This document shows, piece after piece, positions 8,296-16,177 of a DNA stretch of 18,111 nt. Source of the stretch: an uncultured Prevotella sp. (GTDB taxonomy: Bacteria > Bacteroidota > Bacteroidia > Bacteroidales > Bacteroidaceae); the NCBI GenBank assembly GCA_937916405.1, contig CALFUF010000020.1, forward strand, positions 1 to 18,111. Reading direction: 5' to 3'. The position numbers were made by a program, and so were the translations under genes. The stretch's first letter is position 1. Each line of letters starts with the position of its first letter. A model generated the notes under the pieces. It searched no databases and had not been told where the DNA came from. It was given only the letters and a program-made list of their open reading frames with translations.

Positions 8296-8339
8296 ATATA
8301 ATGATTTTAGAATTTGACATTGTAAATATAATGATTTTA
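8296..8339. repeat. Two 14-bp direct repeats at the recombinase start
   Basis: ATATAATGATTTTA occurs at 8296-8309 and again at 8326-8339, 30 bases apart, about three helical turns. The second copy overlaps the -7 box of the recombinase promoter and the first adjoins its start codon. This layout suits binding of one protein to both copies, for example the recombinase acting as its own repressor or using arm-type sites. Confidence 0.6.
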
Positions 8340-8354
8340 AGTAGAACGTCAAAA
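8323..8354 (-). promoter_or_regulatory. Probable promoter of the recombinase gene
   Basis: On the minus strand TATATTTA (8330 to 8323) is one base from the TAnnTTTG consensus, and TTTTG (8354 to 8350) lies 19 bases upstream. It sits entirely inside the putative invertible segment, four bases from the right inverted repeat arm, so the recombinase should keep its promoter in both orientations. Confidence 0.55.
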
Positions 8355-8357
8355 CTT

Positions 8358-8377
8358 AATACCTAAGTATGAATCAA
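8358..8377 (+). other. Candidate recombination site, right copy
   Basis: AATACCTAAGTATGAATCAA on the plus strand is identical to the reverse complement of 6991-7010 and includes the susC2 start codon at 8369. Crossover here would leave the first three codons of both genes unchanged. Confidence 0.5.
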
Positions 8378-8652
8378 AAAATCAGAAAAACAGCGCTGCT
8401 GATGGGTGCATGCTCCCTCTTAGGCATGTACTCACCTGTGATGGCTGCTAACCCCGACGCATCGGTAGAGGCTGTCCAGCAGACAACGAAGAAGGTTACG
8501 GGTACCGTCAGTGACTCACAGGGTCCCGTGATTGGTGCGAGCGTAGTTGAGAAGGGGACGACCAACGGTGTCATTACCGATTTCGACGGAAACTTTACTC
8601 TCAACGTGAAGCCGGGTGCCACACTGGTCATCTCTTACATCGGCTACACGAC
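8358..8652 (+). repeat. Right arm of 295-bp inverted repeat
   Basis: This is the counterpart of 6716-7010. Perfect blocks are 8358-8377, 8386-8415 and 8477-8652. Beyond 8652 the two susC genes are clearly homologous in protein but diverged in DNA, so the identity ends sharply. Confidence 0.95.
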
Positions 8653-11600
8653 GCAGGAGGTTGCCACAGGTAACCAGTCCACATTCGACATCACCCTGAA
8701 GGAAGACAACGCTCTTCTTGATGAAGTTGTTGTCGTAGGTTACGGTGTCCAGAAGAAGAAACTGGTTACCGGTGCTACCGTTGAAGTAAAAGGCGAAGAT
8801 ATCGCCAAGTTGAACACCACACAGGTTCTTGGTGCTCTTCAGAGTCAGAGTCCTGGTGTTACAATTCAGGCCATATCTGGTCAACCAGGTGATGGTTTTA
8901 AGGTTGCTATCCGTGGTGCTGGTACGAACAGTGACACTAAACCTATCTACGTTATCGATGGTGTAACAGGTGGTGACATCAACAACCTGAATCCTGCCGA
9001 CATCGAGCGTATCGACGTACTGAAGGATGCCGCTTCCGCTGCTATTTATGGTGCTAACGGTGCCAATGGTGTAATTCTGATTACCACCAAGCAGGGTAAG
9101 GCTGGTAAGGTAAGCGTCAGCTACGATGGTAATATTGGTTGGCAGAATGTCGCAAAAATGCCACAGTTGCTGAATGCTCGTCAGTTCATGCAGATTCAGG
9201 ATATGGTTAACCAAAACAATGGTGGTGCAGCTTATGACTGGGCTTCCTTCATGAAGGTTAACCTTGCCGATGATGGCTCTTATGCCGACCTGACAGGAAT
9301 CAACGATGGTCTGCTGGCTGCCTATCAGAACGGCACAAACGCAGGAACCAACTGGCTGGATGCACTACGTAACAAAAACGCAGTCACCACCTCTCACGCT
9401 TTGAATATCGCTGGTGGCTCTGAGGTTTCTAAGTTCTCAACAGGTCTTGGCTATCAGTACCAGGATGGTGTATTCGGAAATATGGCAAAGTCTGACTTCC
9501 GCCGTTTCACCTTCCGTTTGAACTCCGAGCATATCATTTTGAAGAGTTCTAAAGGTGACTATGATGTCATCAAGTTTGGTGAGAACCTTTATTTCCAGCA
9601 CAAGCAGAACCAAGGTCTTCAGATTGGTAACCAGTACAGCAATGAGATTTCCAACATGCTACGTGCTAATCCGCTTCTTCCTATGTATGACCTGAATGGT
9701 GACTATACTGCTCATGACTATCTGAGCCAGTCTGGTTGGTTTGGATTCAACAGTTATATGGGCAACCCCATCTATAATATGATGAATAGCCAGAGTGCCA
9801 ATAATAAGAGCAAGAGTTTCAATTTGACCGCTGTTGCATATGTTGAGTTCCAGCCTATCAAGAACTTGATCTATCGTGGTCAGGTGAACTACAATCAGAG
9901 TTCTTGGAGCTGGCGTGCATATCTGCCAGAATATTACAGCAATGACCAAGGTGCTAAGCGTGACCTTGACAAGGTTACTCAGCAGCAAGGTCTTGGCTGG
10001 GGTTGGGGTATGACCCACACCTTGAACTATAAGTTCAATGTAAAAGACCATCACTTCGACGTTCTTGCCGGTACAGAATACGGGCAGTCTCGTCCTGGTT
10101 TCGGTGAGACTTTGAATGCAGAATCTACTGGAAGTATCTTTGGAAACATGAAGCAGGCTTATGTTGGTTTGACCAACGACCGCTTCAAGGCTATCGTAAG
10201 TGGTTCACCTTATGGTGATGAGAGCTCACTGTCTTTCTTTGGACGTGTGAACTATGACTTCAACGAGACATATATGTTGAGCTTGGTACTTCGTGCTGAT
10301 GGCTCATCTAAGTTCGCCAAGGGTAAGCGTTGGGGATACTTCCCCTCTGTATCTGCAGGTTGGGTTATCACTAATGAGAAGTTCATGCAGCCAACAACCT
10401 CATGGCTTGACTTTTTGAAAATCCGTGCCGGTTGGGGACAGAATGGTAACAAGAATATTGGTGATGGCTTTGCTTATATGACAACCTTCAGTTATGGCGA
10501 CTTTGGAAACTATTCTTTTGGTAATACCAAAGATGATTCTACACAGGGTGCTTATTCTACACGCTTGCCAAATGCAGACCTGACATGGGAGACTTCTGAG
10601 CAGTGGGACCTCGGTTTTGATGCTCGTTTCTTAGATGGTCGCTTAGGCGTGAACTTTGACTGGTATAGCAAGAAGACAAAGGATCTGTTACTCTATGTAC
10701 AGATTCCTGCTTCTACAGGTTTTGCAAACCAGTGGCGTAATGCTGGTACTGTAAAGAATACCGGTATCGAGCTTGCCTTGAACTGGCGCGACAAAATTGG
10801 TAAGGACTTCAACTATAACGTAGGTTGGAATATTGCTGTCAACAAGAACGAGGTTACTGAGATTAATGGTGCTGCTGATTATATTGAAGGTGGTAATGAC
10901 TTACTTGCCCAAAATACCGGAAATATGGCTCGTATGCAAGTTGGCAAGCCTATCGGTTACTTCTATGGATACAAGACTGAAGGTGTAATGCAGAATGAGG
11001 CTGATGTACAGGCTTATCTTGCTAAAAACTGTGGTGGTGACGCTGCCAATTCTTTGCAGGGTACTGGCATCAAGCCAGGTGACCTGAAGTTTGTAGATGT
11101 CAATGGTGACGGTATTGTTGACGTCAATGATAAGACAGAACTTGGTGATCCTCACCCTGATGTCACGATGGGTATCAACCTGGGCTTCGACTATAAGGGC
11201 TTCGACTTTAATGTAACAGGTTATGCCGCTCTCGGACAGCAGGTTGCTCGCTCTTGGCGTAAGTTCACTGACGGACAGTATGAGAACTATACCACAGAGG
11301 TATACAACTACTGGCACGGTGAGGGGACCTCTAATAAATATCCACTATTGGCTCCAGGTAACAGTGGTCCCAACTGGCAGCAAGTATCTGACCTCTATAT
11401 AGAGAATGCTGGTTACTTCCGCCTGCAGACCATGCAGTTTGGTTATGATTTCAAGCACCTTTGGAAGGCTTGTCCATTCCAGCAGTTGCGTCTTTACTTC
11501 CAAGCATCGAACCTCTTCACCATTACCAAATATAAAGGTATGGATCCTGAGAACGGTATGGCACTCAATAGTGACGAGCCTTGGGTAACTGGTGTTGACG

Positions 11601-11656
11601 TAGGTAACTATCCACAGCCACGTACATATTTGGTAGGTGTTAACATTAAATTCTAA
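8369..11656 (+). CDS. susC: SusC/RagA-family TonB-dependent transporter (operon 2)
   Basis: This 1095-residue paralogue of SusC1 has the same order of parts: signal peptide ending near residue 26, carboxypeptidase-regulatory-like domain (~41-110, residues 37-95 encoded by DNA identical to susC1), DEVVVVGYG (118-126), plug with NPADIERIDVLKDAASAAIYG, and a barrel ending NIKF. After about residue 140 the two proteins differ widely in surface and barrel regions, which suggests different ligands. It has no STN domain. The start codon is in the 20-base repeat. The 74 bases upstream, as far as the divergent recombinase gene, hold no clear plus-strand promoter, so the gene is probably silent in this orientation. 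It heads an operon with susD2 19 bases downstream. Confidence 0.96.
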   Translation: MNQKIRKTALLMGACSLLGMYSPVMAANPDASVEAVQQTTKKVTGTVSDSQGPVIGASVVEKGTTNGVITDFDGNFTLNVKPGATLVISYIGYTTQEVATGNQSTFDITLKEDNALLDEVVVVGYGVQKKKLVTGATVEVKGEDIAKLNTTQVLGALQSQSPGVTIQAISGQPGDGFKVAIRGAGTNSDTKPIYVIDGVTGGDINNLNPADIERIDVLKDAASAAIYGANGANGVILITTKQGKAGKVSVSYDGNIGWQNVAKMPQLLNARQFMQIQDMVNQNNGGAAYDWASFMKVNLADDGSYADLTGINDGLLAAYQNGTNAGTNWLDALRNKNAVTTSHALNIAGGSEVSKFSTGLGYQYQDGVFGNMAKSDFRRFTFRLNSEHIILKSSKGDYDVIKFGENLYFQHKQNQGLQIGNQYSNEISNMLRANPLLPMYDLNGDYTAHDYLSQSGWFGFNSYMGNPIYNMMNSQSANNKSKSFNLTAVAYVEFQPIKNLIYRGQVNYNQSSWSWRAYLPEYYSNDQGAKRDLDKVTQQQGLGWGWGMTHTLNYKFNVKDHHFDVLAGTEYGQSRPGFGETLNAESTGSIFGNMKQAYVGLTNDRFKAIVSGSPYGDESSLSFFGRVNYDFNETYMLSLVLRADGSSKFAKGKRWGYFPSVSAGWVITNEKFMQPTTSWLDFLKIRAGWGQNGNKNIGDGFAYMTTFSYGDFGNYSFGNTKDDSTQGAYSTRLPNADLTWETSEQWDLGFDARFLDGRLGVNFDWYSKKTKDLLLYVQIPASTGFANQWRNAGTVKNTGIELALNWRDKIGKDFNYNVGWNIAVNKNEVTEINGAADYIEGGNDLLAQNTGNMARMQVGKPIGYFYGYKTEGVMQNEADVQAYLAKNCGGDAANSLQGTGIKPGDLKFVDVNGDGIVDVNDKTELGDPHPDVTMGINLGFDYKGFDFNVTGYAALGQQVARSWRKFTDGQYENYTTEVYNYWHGEGTSNKYPLLAPGNSGPNWQQVSDLYIENAGYFRLQTMQFGYDFKHLWKACPFQQLRLYFQASNLFTITKYKGMDPENGMALNSDEPWVTGVDVGNYPQPRTYLVGVNIKF

Positions 11657-11675
11657 ACTATAATAAGGAATAACA

Positions 11676-13418
11676 ATGAAAAAGATATTATATATTGCTG
11701 CTAGTGCAGTACTCAGTCTGGGAATGGTCTCTTGCTCGCTCGATGCAGAGAACCTGACTGACAGCACCTCGGAGAACTTCCCAAAGACAGAAGCAGATGC
11801 AACTGCGTCACTTGCTGCCATCTATGAGAATCTGAATGCAGTAAACGCCAATCCTCAGATGTCATTCTACTATCTTTCGATGCTTGCATCTGATGATAAT
11901 CTCGGTGGTGGTGGTGCCAACGATAAACTGATGCAGGCACTGGATTTGCTCTGCAACTACAATGCCAACATGACAGAGCAATTCTACAAGGATCGCTTTG
12001 AGGGTATTGGACGTGCAAACGCATTGTTACAGGCTCTGCCAAACACAGATTTAAGTGATGAATTCAAGGCGCAGGCTATTGGCGAAGCCAAATTCCTACG
12101 TGGCTTCTATTACTACGAACTTGCTTCTCAGTATGGTAATGTGCCTTTGGTTACTGAACCAGGACAGGATCCATCACAGGGAGAAATCACAGCCCTTTGG
12201 GCACAAATACTGATGGATTTGCGTGATGCTGCCAAAGATATGCCGGAAAAGCATCTGACTGACGGTCATGTTGACAAATATACTGCTGAGGCTATGCTGG
12301 CTCGTGTATGGTTGTTCTATACCGGTTTCTATGGTAATGGTACAGACATTGCAGATCTGACCATCACTTCTTATAATCCATTGACAAGTGTGGAACTACC
12401 TGATGGAAGTACATTGACCAAGTCAGATGTCATCACATTTATTGATGATTGCGTAAACAACTCAGGCTATGAACTTGTACCTGACTATCGTAACTTGTGG
12501 GCTTATACCAACAAATATACTGTCGAGAGTTATCCTTATACTGCAGGACAAGGTCTTTCATGGGTTGAGAATGATAATGCCATTAACCCAGAGTCTATGT
12601 TCGCCATTAAGTTCAACAAGTTGGCTTCTTGGAGCACGACGATTGGTTATGGTAATGGCTATGCGCTGCACTTTGGTATCCGTGGTGGACAGGATGTTGA
12701 CCAGACCTTCCCCTTCGGGCAGGGATGGGGTGCAGGTCCTGTTGCTCCTAATCTTGTAAGCGACTGGGAGACTGCAGAGCCTTCTGATATACGTCGTGAG
12801 GCTTCCATTCAAGATGTCCGTGAACTTCCTAACTATCAGTTCGGTGGTGCCACATGGGCAGACTTCATTCAGGAGACCAACTGGTTTGAGAAAAAGCAGT
12901 GTGCTATCGCGGGAACAGATGGTGAGTCATATCAGCCATGCTTTGAAGTATTTATGTATGGTGACAAAGGATGGTCCAACGGTGTAAACTTCCAGACCTC
13001 GAATATTCACGACTTAGTACTCCTCCGCTTTGCTGATGTCCTGCTGATGCAGTCTGAGTTGAAAGAGGATGTGACAGGTATTAACCGAGTTCGTGCTCGT
13101 GCAGGTCTTTCTGGCATTGGTTCTTATTCGTTGACCGCTCTTCAGAACGAGCGTCGTTGGGAACTTGCATTTGAGGGGGTTCGCTGGAATGATATCCGTC
13201 GTTGGCATATCGCAGCAGCAGCCTTAGAAAAACAGACAAATCAACCTACATATTCTCGTGGTGCAGCAGACACGAACAAAGCACATAATGGCGGTTACGC
13301 TACTCGTTATAAAGCAACAGCAGGTTTCCAAAAGATGCCAGAGAATCAGGTTCTTCAAGGACGTGTAACACAGAATGAAGGTTGGTCTGGTGCTGACTCT
13401 GAATATCAGGGTTGGTAA
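11676..13418 (+). CDS. susD: SusD/RagB-family outer-membrane lipoprotein
   Basis: The 580-residue protein starts with a lipoprotein signal peptide (MVSC, Cys20). The SusD TPR-type motif GEAKFLRGFYYYELASQYGN is at ~136-155, and the C-terminal part has LRFADVLLMQSEL, NERRWELAFEGVRWNDIRRW and the final FQKMPENQVL segment typical of RagB/SusD proteins. It should bind ligand on the surface as partner of SusC2. It shares the glycine-rich loop DDNLGGGG (~73-80) and FPFG.GWG with SusD1, but the two are otherwise well diverged. It lies between susC2 and the lipoprotein gene, which starts 35 bases later. The ligand is unknown. Confidence 0.95.
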   Translation: MKKILYIAASAVLSLGMVSCSLDAENLTDSTSENFPKTEADATASLAAIYENLNAVNANPQMSFYYLSMLASDDNLGGGGANDKLMQALDLLCNYNANMTEQFYKDRFEGIGRANALLQALPNTDLSDEFKAQAIGEAKFLRGFYYYELASQYGNVPLVTEPGQDPSQGEITALWAQILMDLRDAAKDMPEKHLTDGHVDKYTAEAMLARVWLFYTGFYGNGTDIADLTITSYNPLTSVELPDGSTLTKSDVITFIDDCVNNSGYELVPDYRNLWAYTNKYTVESYPYTAGQGLSWVENDNAINPESMFAIKFNKLASWSTTIGYGNGYALHFGIRGGQDVDQTFPFGQGWGAGPVAPNLVSDWETAEPSDIRREASIQDVRELPNYQFGGATWADFIQETNWFEKKQCAIAGTDGESYQPCFEVFMYGDKGWSNGVNFQTSNIHDLVLLRFADVLLMQSELKEDVTGINRVRARAGLSGIGSYSLTALQNERRWELAFEGVRWNDIRRWHIAAAALEKQTNQPTYSRGAADTNKAHNGGYATRYKATAGFQKMPENQVLQGRVTQNEGWSGADSEYQGW

Positions 13419-13453
13419 TCTAACATAAGTCTAATAATAAAGAGATATATTAT

Positions 13454-14635
13454 ATGAAAAAGATATTTTATGCAATACCTTTAATGGCAATGACACTGGC
13501 AGCCTGCAATCCTTCCGATATTGACGGAGGATCTGAATGGGCATCTGTCAGCGCAGACCAAATTCAGGTAACTGCCACACCTGCTCAGGTGGACGGCAAA
13601 AACGGCAACGTCATCCATGTAGTAAGCGCTTCTCCTGTCGTAACTGCTTGGGATGCGCCCCAATTGGTAGAAAGTACTACCCACACTGTTACCACCGAGG
13701 GTGATATCTATGTTACAAAAGTAGGAACTAATGTGATTACAGTATCAGCAACAAACACAGGCGGTGCTCCTGTTACCAAGGAAGTTACTGTTCAGGTTGA
13801 TACCATTTCCTATATTACACCTACTATTAATGAGCGCCTTTGCATTGGTAAGACTGGTGCTCCAACCTATTTTGGTCAGGGTTTCAGCAAGAGTAAGATC
13901 GTATTGGAACAGACTATTGACGAATTGACTGGTAAGCCTGGTAATAGTATTACTATCAAGAGCAACACAAACCCTGCTCTCTGTACCTTTAAATGGGGTT
14001 CAAGTGCTATGACTACCAATATTGGTAAGATTGTGACTTACTCTTTAGACGTTGAGCAAGAGTTGACAGTTGAGTACATTGATGCCGCAGGCAAGACAGG
14101 AACTATCAGTTTGGGAACATTCAAGGCAGAGGCTTATTCTGACCTTCCTGCTGGGATTAAGATGCTGACAGGCTATGATCCGGAGACAGCTCCTACGGCA
14201 ACCAAGACATGGACTCTTGTTGATGAGAACAACTGGGGTAATGGTGGTAATAATGACAAGAAACCATCATGGTGGACAACTACTGTTATGGATCAAGGTG
14301 GTTCTAATGGTACTATTACCTTTGACTTTGCCAACTCTACGCTTACAAAGGTTATCTTTGATGAGTCTAATAGCGCAGGTGACAAGAGTGGTTCAGGAGC
14401 CTTCTCTCTCGACTTCTCAACAACAGATGATTCGAAGAGTATCCTCTTCACTTTGAAAACCACCGAGCCTGGTAACATCATCTACCCTGTCATGATTAAC
14501 CAGGGTGACTATCATCCTACTATCTATGATGTCACACTCTTGACAGAGAAAGATCTTGTACTAAGAGCGCAGCATACTAACGATGCTACATGGGAGGGGT
14601 GCTTCTGGGTATTCCGAGTCGTAGAAGACGAATAA
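13454..14635 (+). CDS. SusE-position surface lipoprotein with PKD/Ig-like domain
   Basis: The 393-residue protein has a lipoprotein signal peptide (LAAC, Cys18) followed by NPSDIDGG. Residues ~30-117 form a beta-rich PKD/Ig-like domain ending KEVTVQVD. Residues ~120-235 form a second beta domain. Residues ~250-389 start KTWTLVDENNWGNGG and end CFWVFRV. That last domain follows the pattern of the duplicated domain in the operon 1 lipoprotein: KTWT, WGN, WW, SG.F, P..IN, LT.K.LV and FW.F. By position it is a surface ligand-binding protein serving SusC2/SusD2. It is the last gene of operon 2, and the terminator follows 25 bases after its stop codon. Confidence 0.85.
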   Translation: MKKIFYAIPLMAMTLAACNPSDIDGGSEWASVSADQIQVTATPAQVDGKNGNVIHVVSASPVVTAWDAPQLVESTTHTVTTEGDIYVTKVGTNVITVSATNTGGAPVTKEVTVQVDTISYITPTINERLCIGKTGAPTYFGQGFSKSKIVLEQTIDELTGKPGNSITIKSNTNPALCTFKWGSSAMTTNIGKIVTYSLDVEQELTVEYIDAAGKTGTISLGTFKAEAYSDLPAGIKMLTGYDPETAPTATKTWTLVDENNWGNGGNNDKKPSWWTTTVMDQGGSNGTITFDFANSTLTKVIFDESNSAGDKSGSGAFSLDFSTTDDSKSILFTLKTTEPGNIIYPVMINQGDYHPTIYDVTLLTEKDLVLRAQHTNDATWEGCFWVFRVVEDE

Positions 14636-14660
14636 TATTAACTCTATCCCTCTATAAATT

Positions 14661-14691
14661 CCGCCCTGCATCCCAACCCGATGCGGGGCGG
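14661..14691 (+). terminator. Rho-independent terminator of operon 2
   Basis: CCGCCCTGCATC (14661-14672) pairs with GATGCGGGGCGG (14680-14691), with one wobble, around the loop CCAACCC. The T-rich tract TTTCTTGTTT follows. The stem and loop nearly match the terminator of operon 1. Confidence 0.88.
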
Positions 14692-14722
14692 TTTCTTGTT
14701 TCCCCAAGTTTTTGGGGGATTA

Positions 14723-14754
14723 TTTGGAGGATAAACAGAAAGTTTGTATCTTTG
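14723..14754 (+). promoter_or_regulatory. Promoter of the broken gene
   Basis: TTTG (14723-14726), then 20 bases, then TATCTTTG (14747-14754): a full match to the Bacteroidetes promoter consensus. The ATG at 14759 starts only four bases after the -7 box, so a transcript from here would have almost no leader, or would start within the codon. A small hairpin (CCCCAA/TTGGGG, 14702-14717) precedes it. Confidence 0.65.
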
Positions 14755-14758
14755 CAAC

Positions 14759-15107
14759 ATGAATAACATTTTTGTACTCGACAAATATGAGAAAAAAGAG
14801 GTGGCCAAAAATTTTGACCGCCTTAATAAATTGAAATATAGTGCTGTAGAGCCTACTGCATTCACAGAGAGAGGACTCTACATGCTGGCTACAATCATCA
14901 AGTCTCCATTAGCCACTAATACTACTTTATCTATTGTTGAGACCCGTTATTGTACCTAAAATTGATGAGGGGAAATGGTTGGAATGGTCAACCAATCTTT
15001 GGCATAACACAAAGAAGGTTAGTATTCTGATAGAACCTGTGTTGTTGGAGAAAGACGAGCCTTCTCCACTCTATCATACTGTCATTCGTACAGGAGTTAT
15101 TGTCTAA
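14759..15107 (+). pseudogene. Frameshifted remnant, possibly ORF6N-type DNA-binding protein
   Basis: The first part (14759-14959) encodes about 66 residues with PTAFTERGLYMLATIIKSPLA, resembling the end of an ORF6N/KilA-N-like antirepressor domain, but it lacks the N-terminal part of that domain and stops at RYCT. An open frame in another register (about 14946-15107) continues with VIVPKIDEGKWLEW and ends RTGVIV; it has no start codon of its own. I read this as a decayed gene with an internal deletion and a frameshift, or two gene fragments brought together. The ORF6N assignment is tentative and I do not recognise the second part. It lies between two related terminator-promoter modules. Confidence 0.45.
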
Positions 15108-15144
15108 TCTGTCAATAAAACAAACTCAATCTCCCTATAACATT

Positions 15145-15175
15145 CCGTCCCGCATCGCAACCCGATATGGGGCGG
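15145..15175 (+). terminator. Third terminator of the same hairpin family
   Basis: CCGTCCCGCATC (15145-15156) and GATATGGGGCGG (15164-15175) pair over 11 of 12 positions with two wobbles, around the loop GCAACCC. TTTCTTAGTT follows. It lies 38 bases after the end of the broken gene and just ahead of the amidase promoter. Confidence 0.75.
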
Positions 15176-15209
15176 TTTCTTAGTTCCCCTTCCAAATTTT
15201 TTGGGAAAA

Positions 15210-15241
15210 TTTGGTGTTTCATTTGGTTTTTGCTACCTTTG
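15210..15241 (+). promoter_or_regulatory. Promoter of the amidase-licD operon
   Basis: TTTG (15210-15213), 20 bases, then TACCTTTG (15234-15241) matches the Bacteroidetes consensus. It shows that translation of the amidase starts downstream of about 15248, not at the upstream in-frame ATG at 15167. A small dyad (CCAAA/TTTGG, 15192-15204) lies just before the -33 box. Confidence 0.75.
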
Positions 15242-15268
15242 CATCATATATCACTATATATTATACTA

Positions 15269-16177
15269 ATGATGATAAGGAATTGGATGATGGCGCTTGG
15301 CTGCTGGCTTTTAGCCGTAGGCTGTGGGGCAAAGGAACCTGCGAAAGTGGAAAGTGACATGGAACAGACTGTAGCGTACGAGAGGGAATACACGAAAGAG
15401 GACAGTGCCTTGGTGGTGAAATTACTGGAGGAGGCTAAGACCAAGAGAGGCAAGGAGAACCGTATGATGTATTTCGGGAAGAAGTTCCTGGGACTCCCTT
15501 ACGTGGGTAGTACGCTGGAGAATGGTGATAAGGAACACTTGATAGTTAATCTGCATGGGTTGGACTGTACGACCTACGTGGAGACGGTGCTGGCGCTGGC
15601 TCTTTGTGACAGAGATGACACCCGTACCTTTGATGACTATTGTAATAACCTGATGAAGATCCGCTATCGCCATGGGAAGATGACGGACTACACCTCCCGA
15701 CTGCACTATTTCACCTGGTGGGGTGATGATAATGTGGAATTAGGACTGGTGAAGGATATTGGTTTCGTGGGGACACCATTCAGGGGTATGCAGACCATCC
15801 GTATCAACTATATGTCGGAGCATTCCCAGTTGTACAAGCAATTGAAGAACCATCCCGCATTTGTACCAGTCATCAAGGAATACGAAGATTCCACCAATGG
15901 CAAACAGTATCCCTATATTCCCAAGAGTATCCTGAACTGGCATCAGTCAACGATATTGGGAACAGTCCGTGATGGTGATATCGTCGCCATGCTGACGGAT
16001 AAGGACGGACTGGACACCCGTCATATCGCCATCGCGTTCTGGCAGAACGGGAAACTGCATCTGATGCATGCCTCCAGTCTCTATAAGAAGGTGCTGATGA
16101 GCAAGGAGACCTTTTATGAGTATGAGATGAAACAACCCAAGCATACGGGTATCAGAGTGTGGAGAATGGTGGAATGA
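15269..16177 (+). CDS. DUF1460 lipoprotein, N-acetylmuramoyl-L-alanine amidase-like
   Basis: The 302-residue protein belongs to the DUF1460 group of the NlpC/P60-like cysteine hydrolases. Known members cleave the amide bond between N-acetylmuramic acid and L-alanine in peptidoglycan fragments. The putative nucleophile is Cys100 in LHGLDCTTYVE; His252 (TRHIAIAF) and nearby residues fit the other catalytic positions. I chose the ATG at 15269 because the promoter lies at 15210-15241 and because this start gives a good lipoprotein signal peptide (LAVGC, Cys19); ATG 15272 is an equal alternative. The protein probably acts in the periplasm, or at the cell envelope, in wall turnover. It overlaps the next gene by four bases (ATGA), so the two are translated together. 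Confidence 0.85.
   Translation: MMIRNWMMALGCWLLAVGCGAKEPAKVESDMEQTVAYEREYTKEDSALVVKLLEEAKTKRGKENRMMYFGKKFLGLPYVGSTLENGDKEHLIVNLHGLDCTTYVETVLALALCDRDDTRTFDDYCNNLMKIRYRHGKMTDYTSRLHYFTWWGDDNVELGLVKDIGFVGTPFRGMQTIRINYMSEHSQLYKQLKNHPAFVPVIKEYEDSTNGKQYPYIPKSILNWHQSTILGTVRDGDIVAMLTDKDGLDTRHIAIAFWQNGKLHLMHASSLYKKVLMSKETFYEYEMKQPKHTGIRVWRMVE

Larger units (their letters stand above)
7011..8357. other. Putative invertible segment carrying promoter and recombinase
   Basis: This 1,347-base unique segment lies between the two arms of the inverted repeat. It contains the leader and promoter of operon 1, the tyrosine recombinase gene and the recombinase promoter. Inversion across the arms would point the operon promoter at susC2 and keep the reading frames intact, because the repeats include both start codons in the same register. 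Confidence 0.65.

Noticed and set aside
8308..8316. TAGAATTTG as a plus-strand promoter for susC2
   Set aside because: There is one base too many between TA and TTTG, and no TTG at a suitable distance upstream.
8516..9214. A 232-codon open frame antisense to the start of susC2
   Set aside because: It lies wholly opposite a well-supported SusC gene, its protein resembles no family I know, and similar antisense frames occur opposite susC1; it reflects codon bias in the plug-domain coding sequence.
15167..15268. Upstream in-frame start of the amidase gene at 15167
   Set aside because: This stretch overlaps the end of a terminator and contains the promoter; the start at 15269 yields a proper lipoprotein signal.
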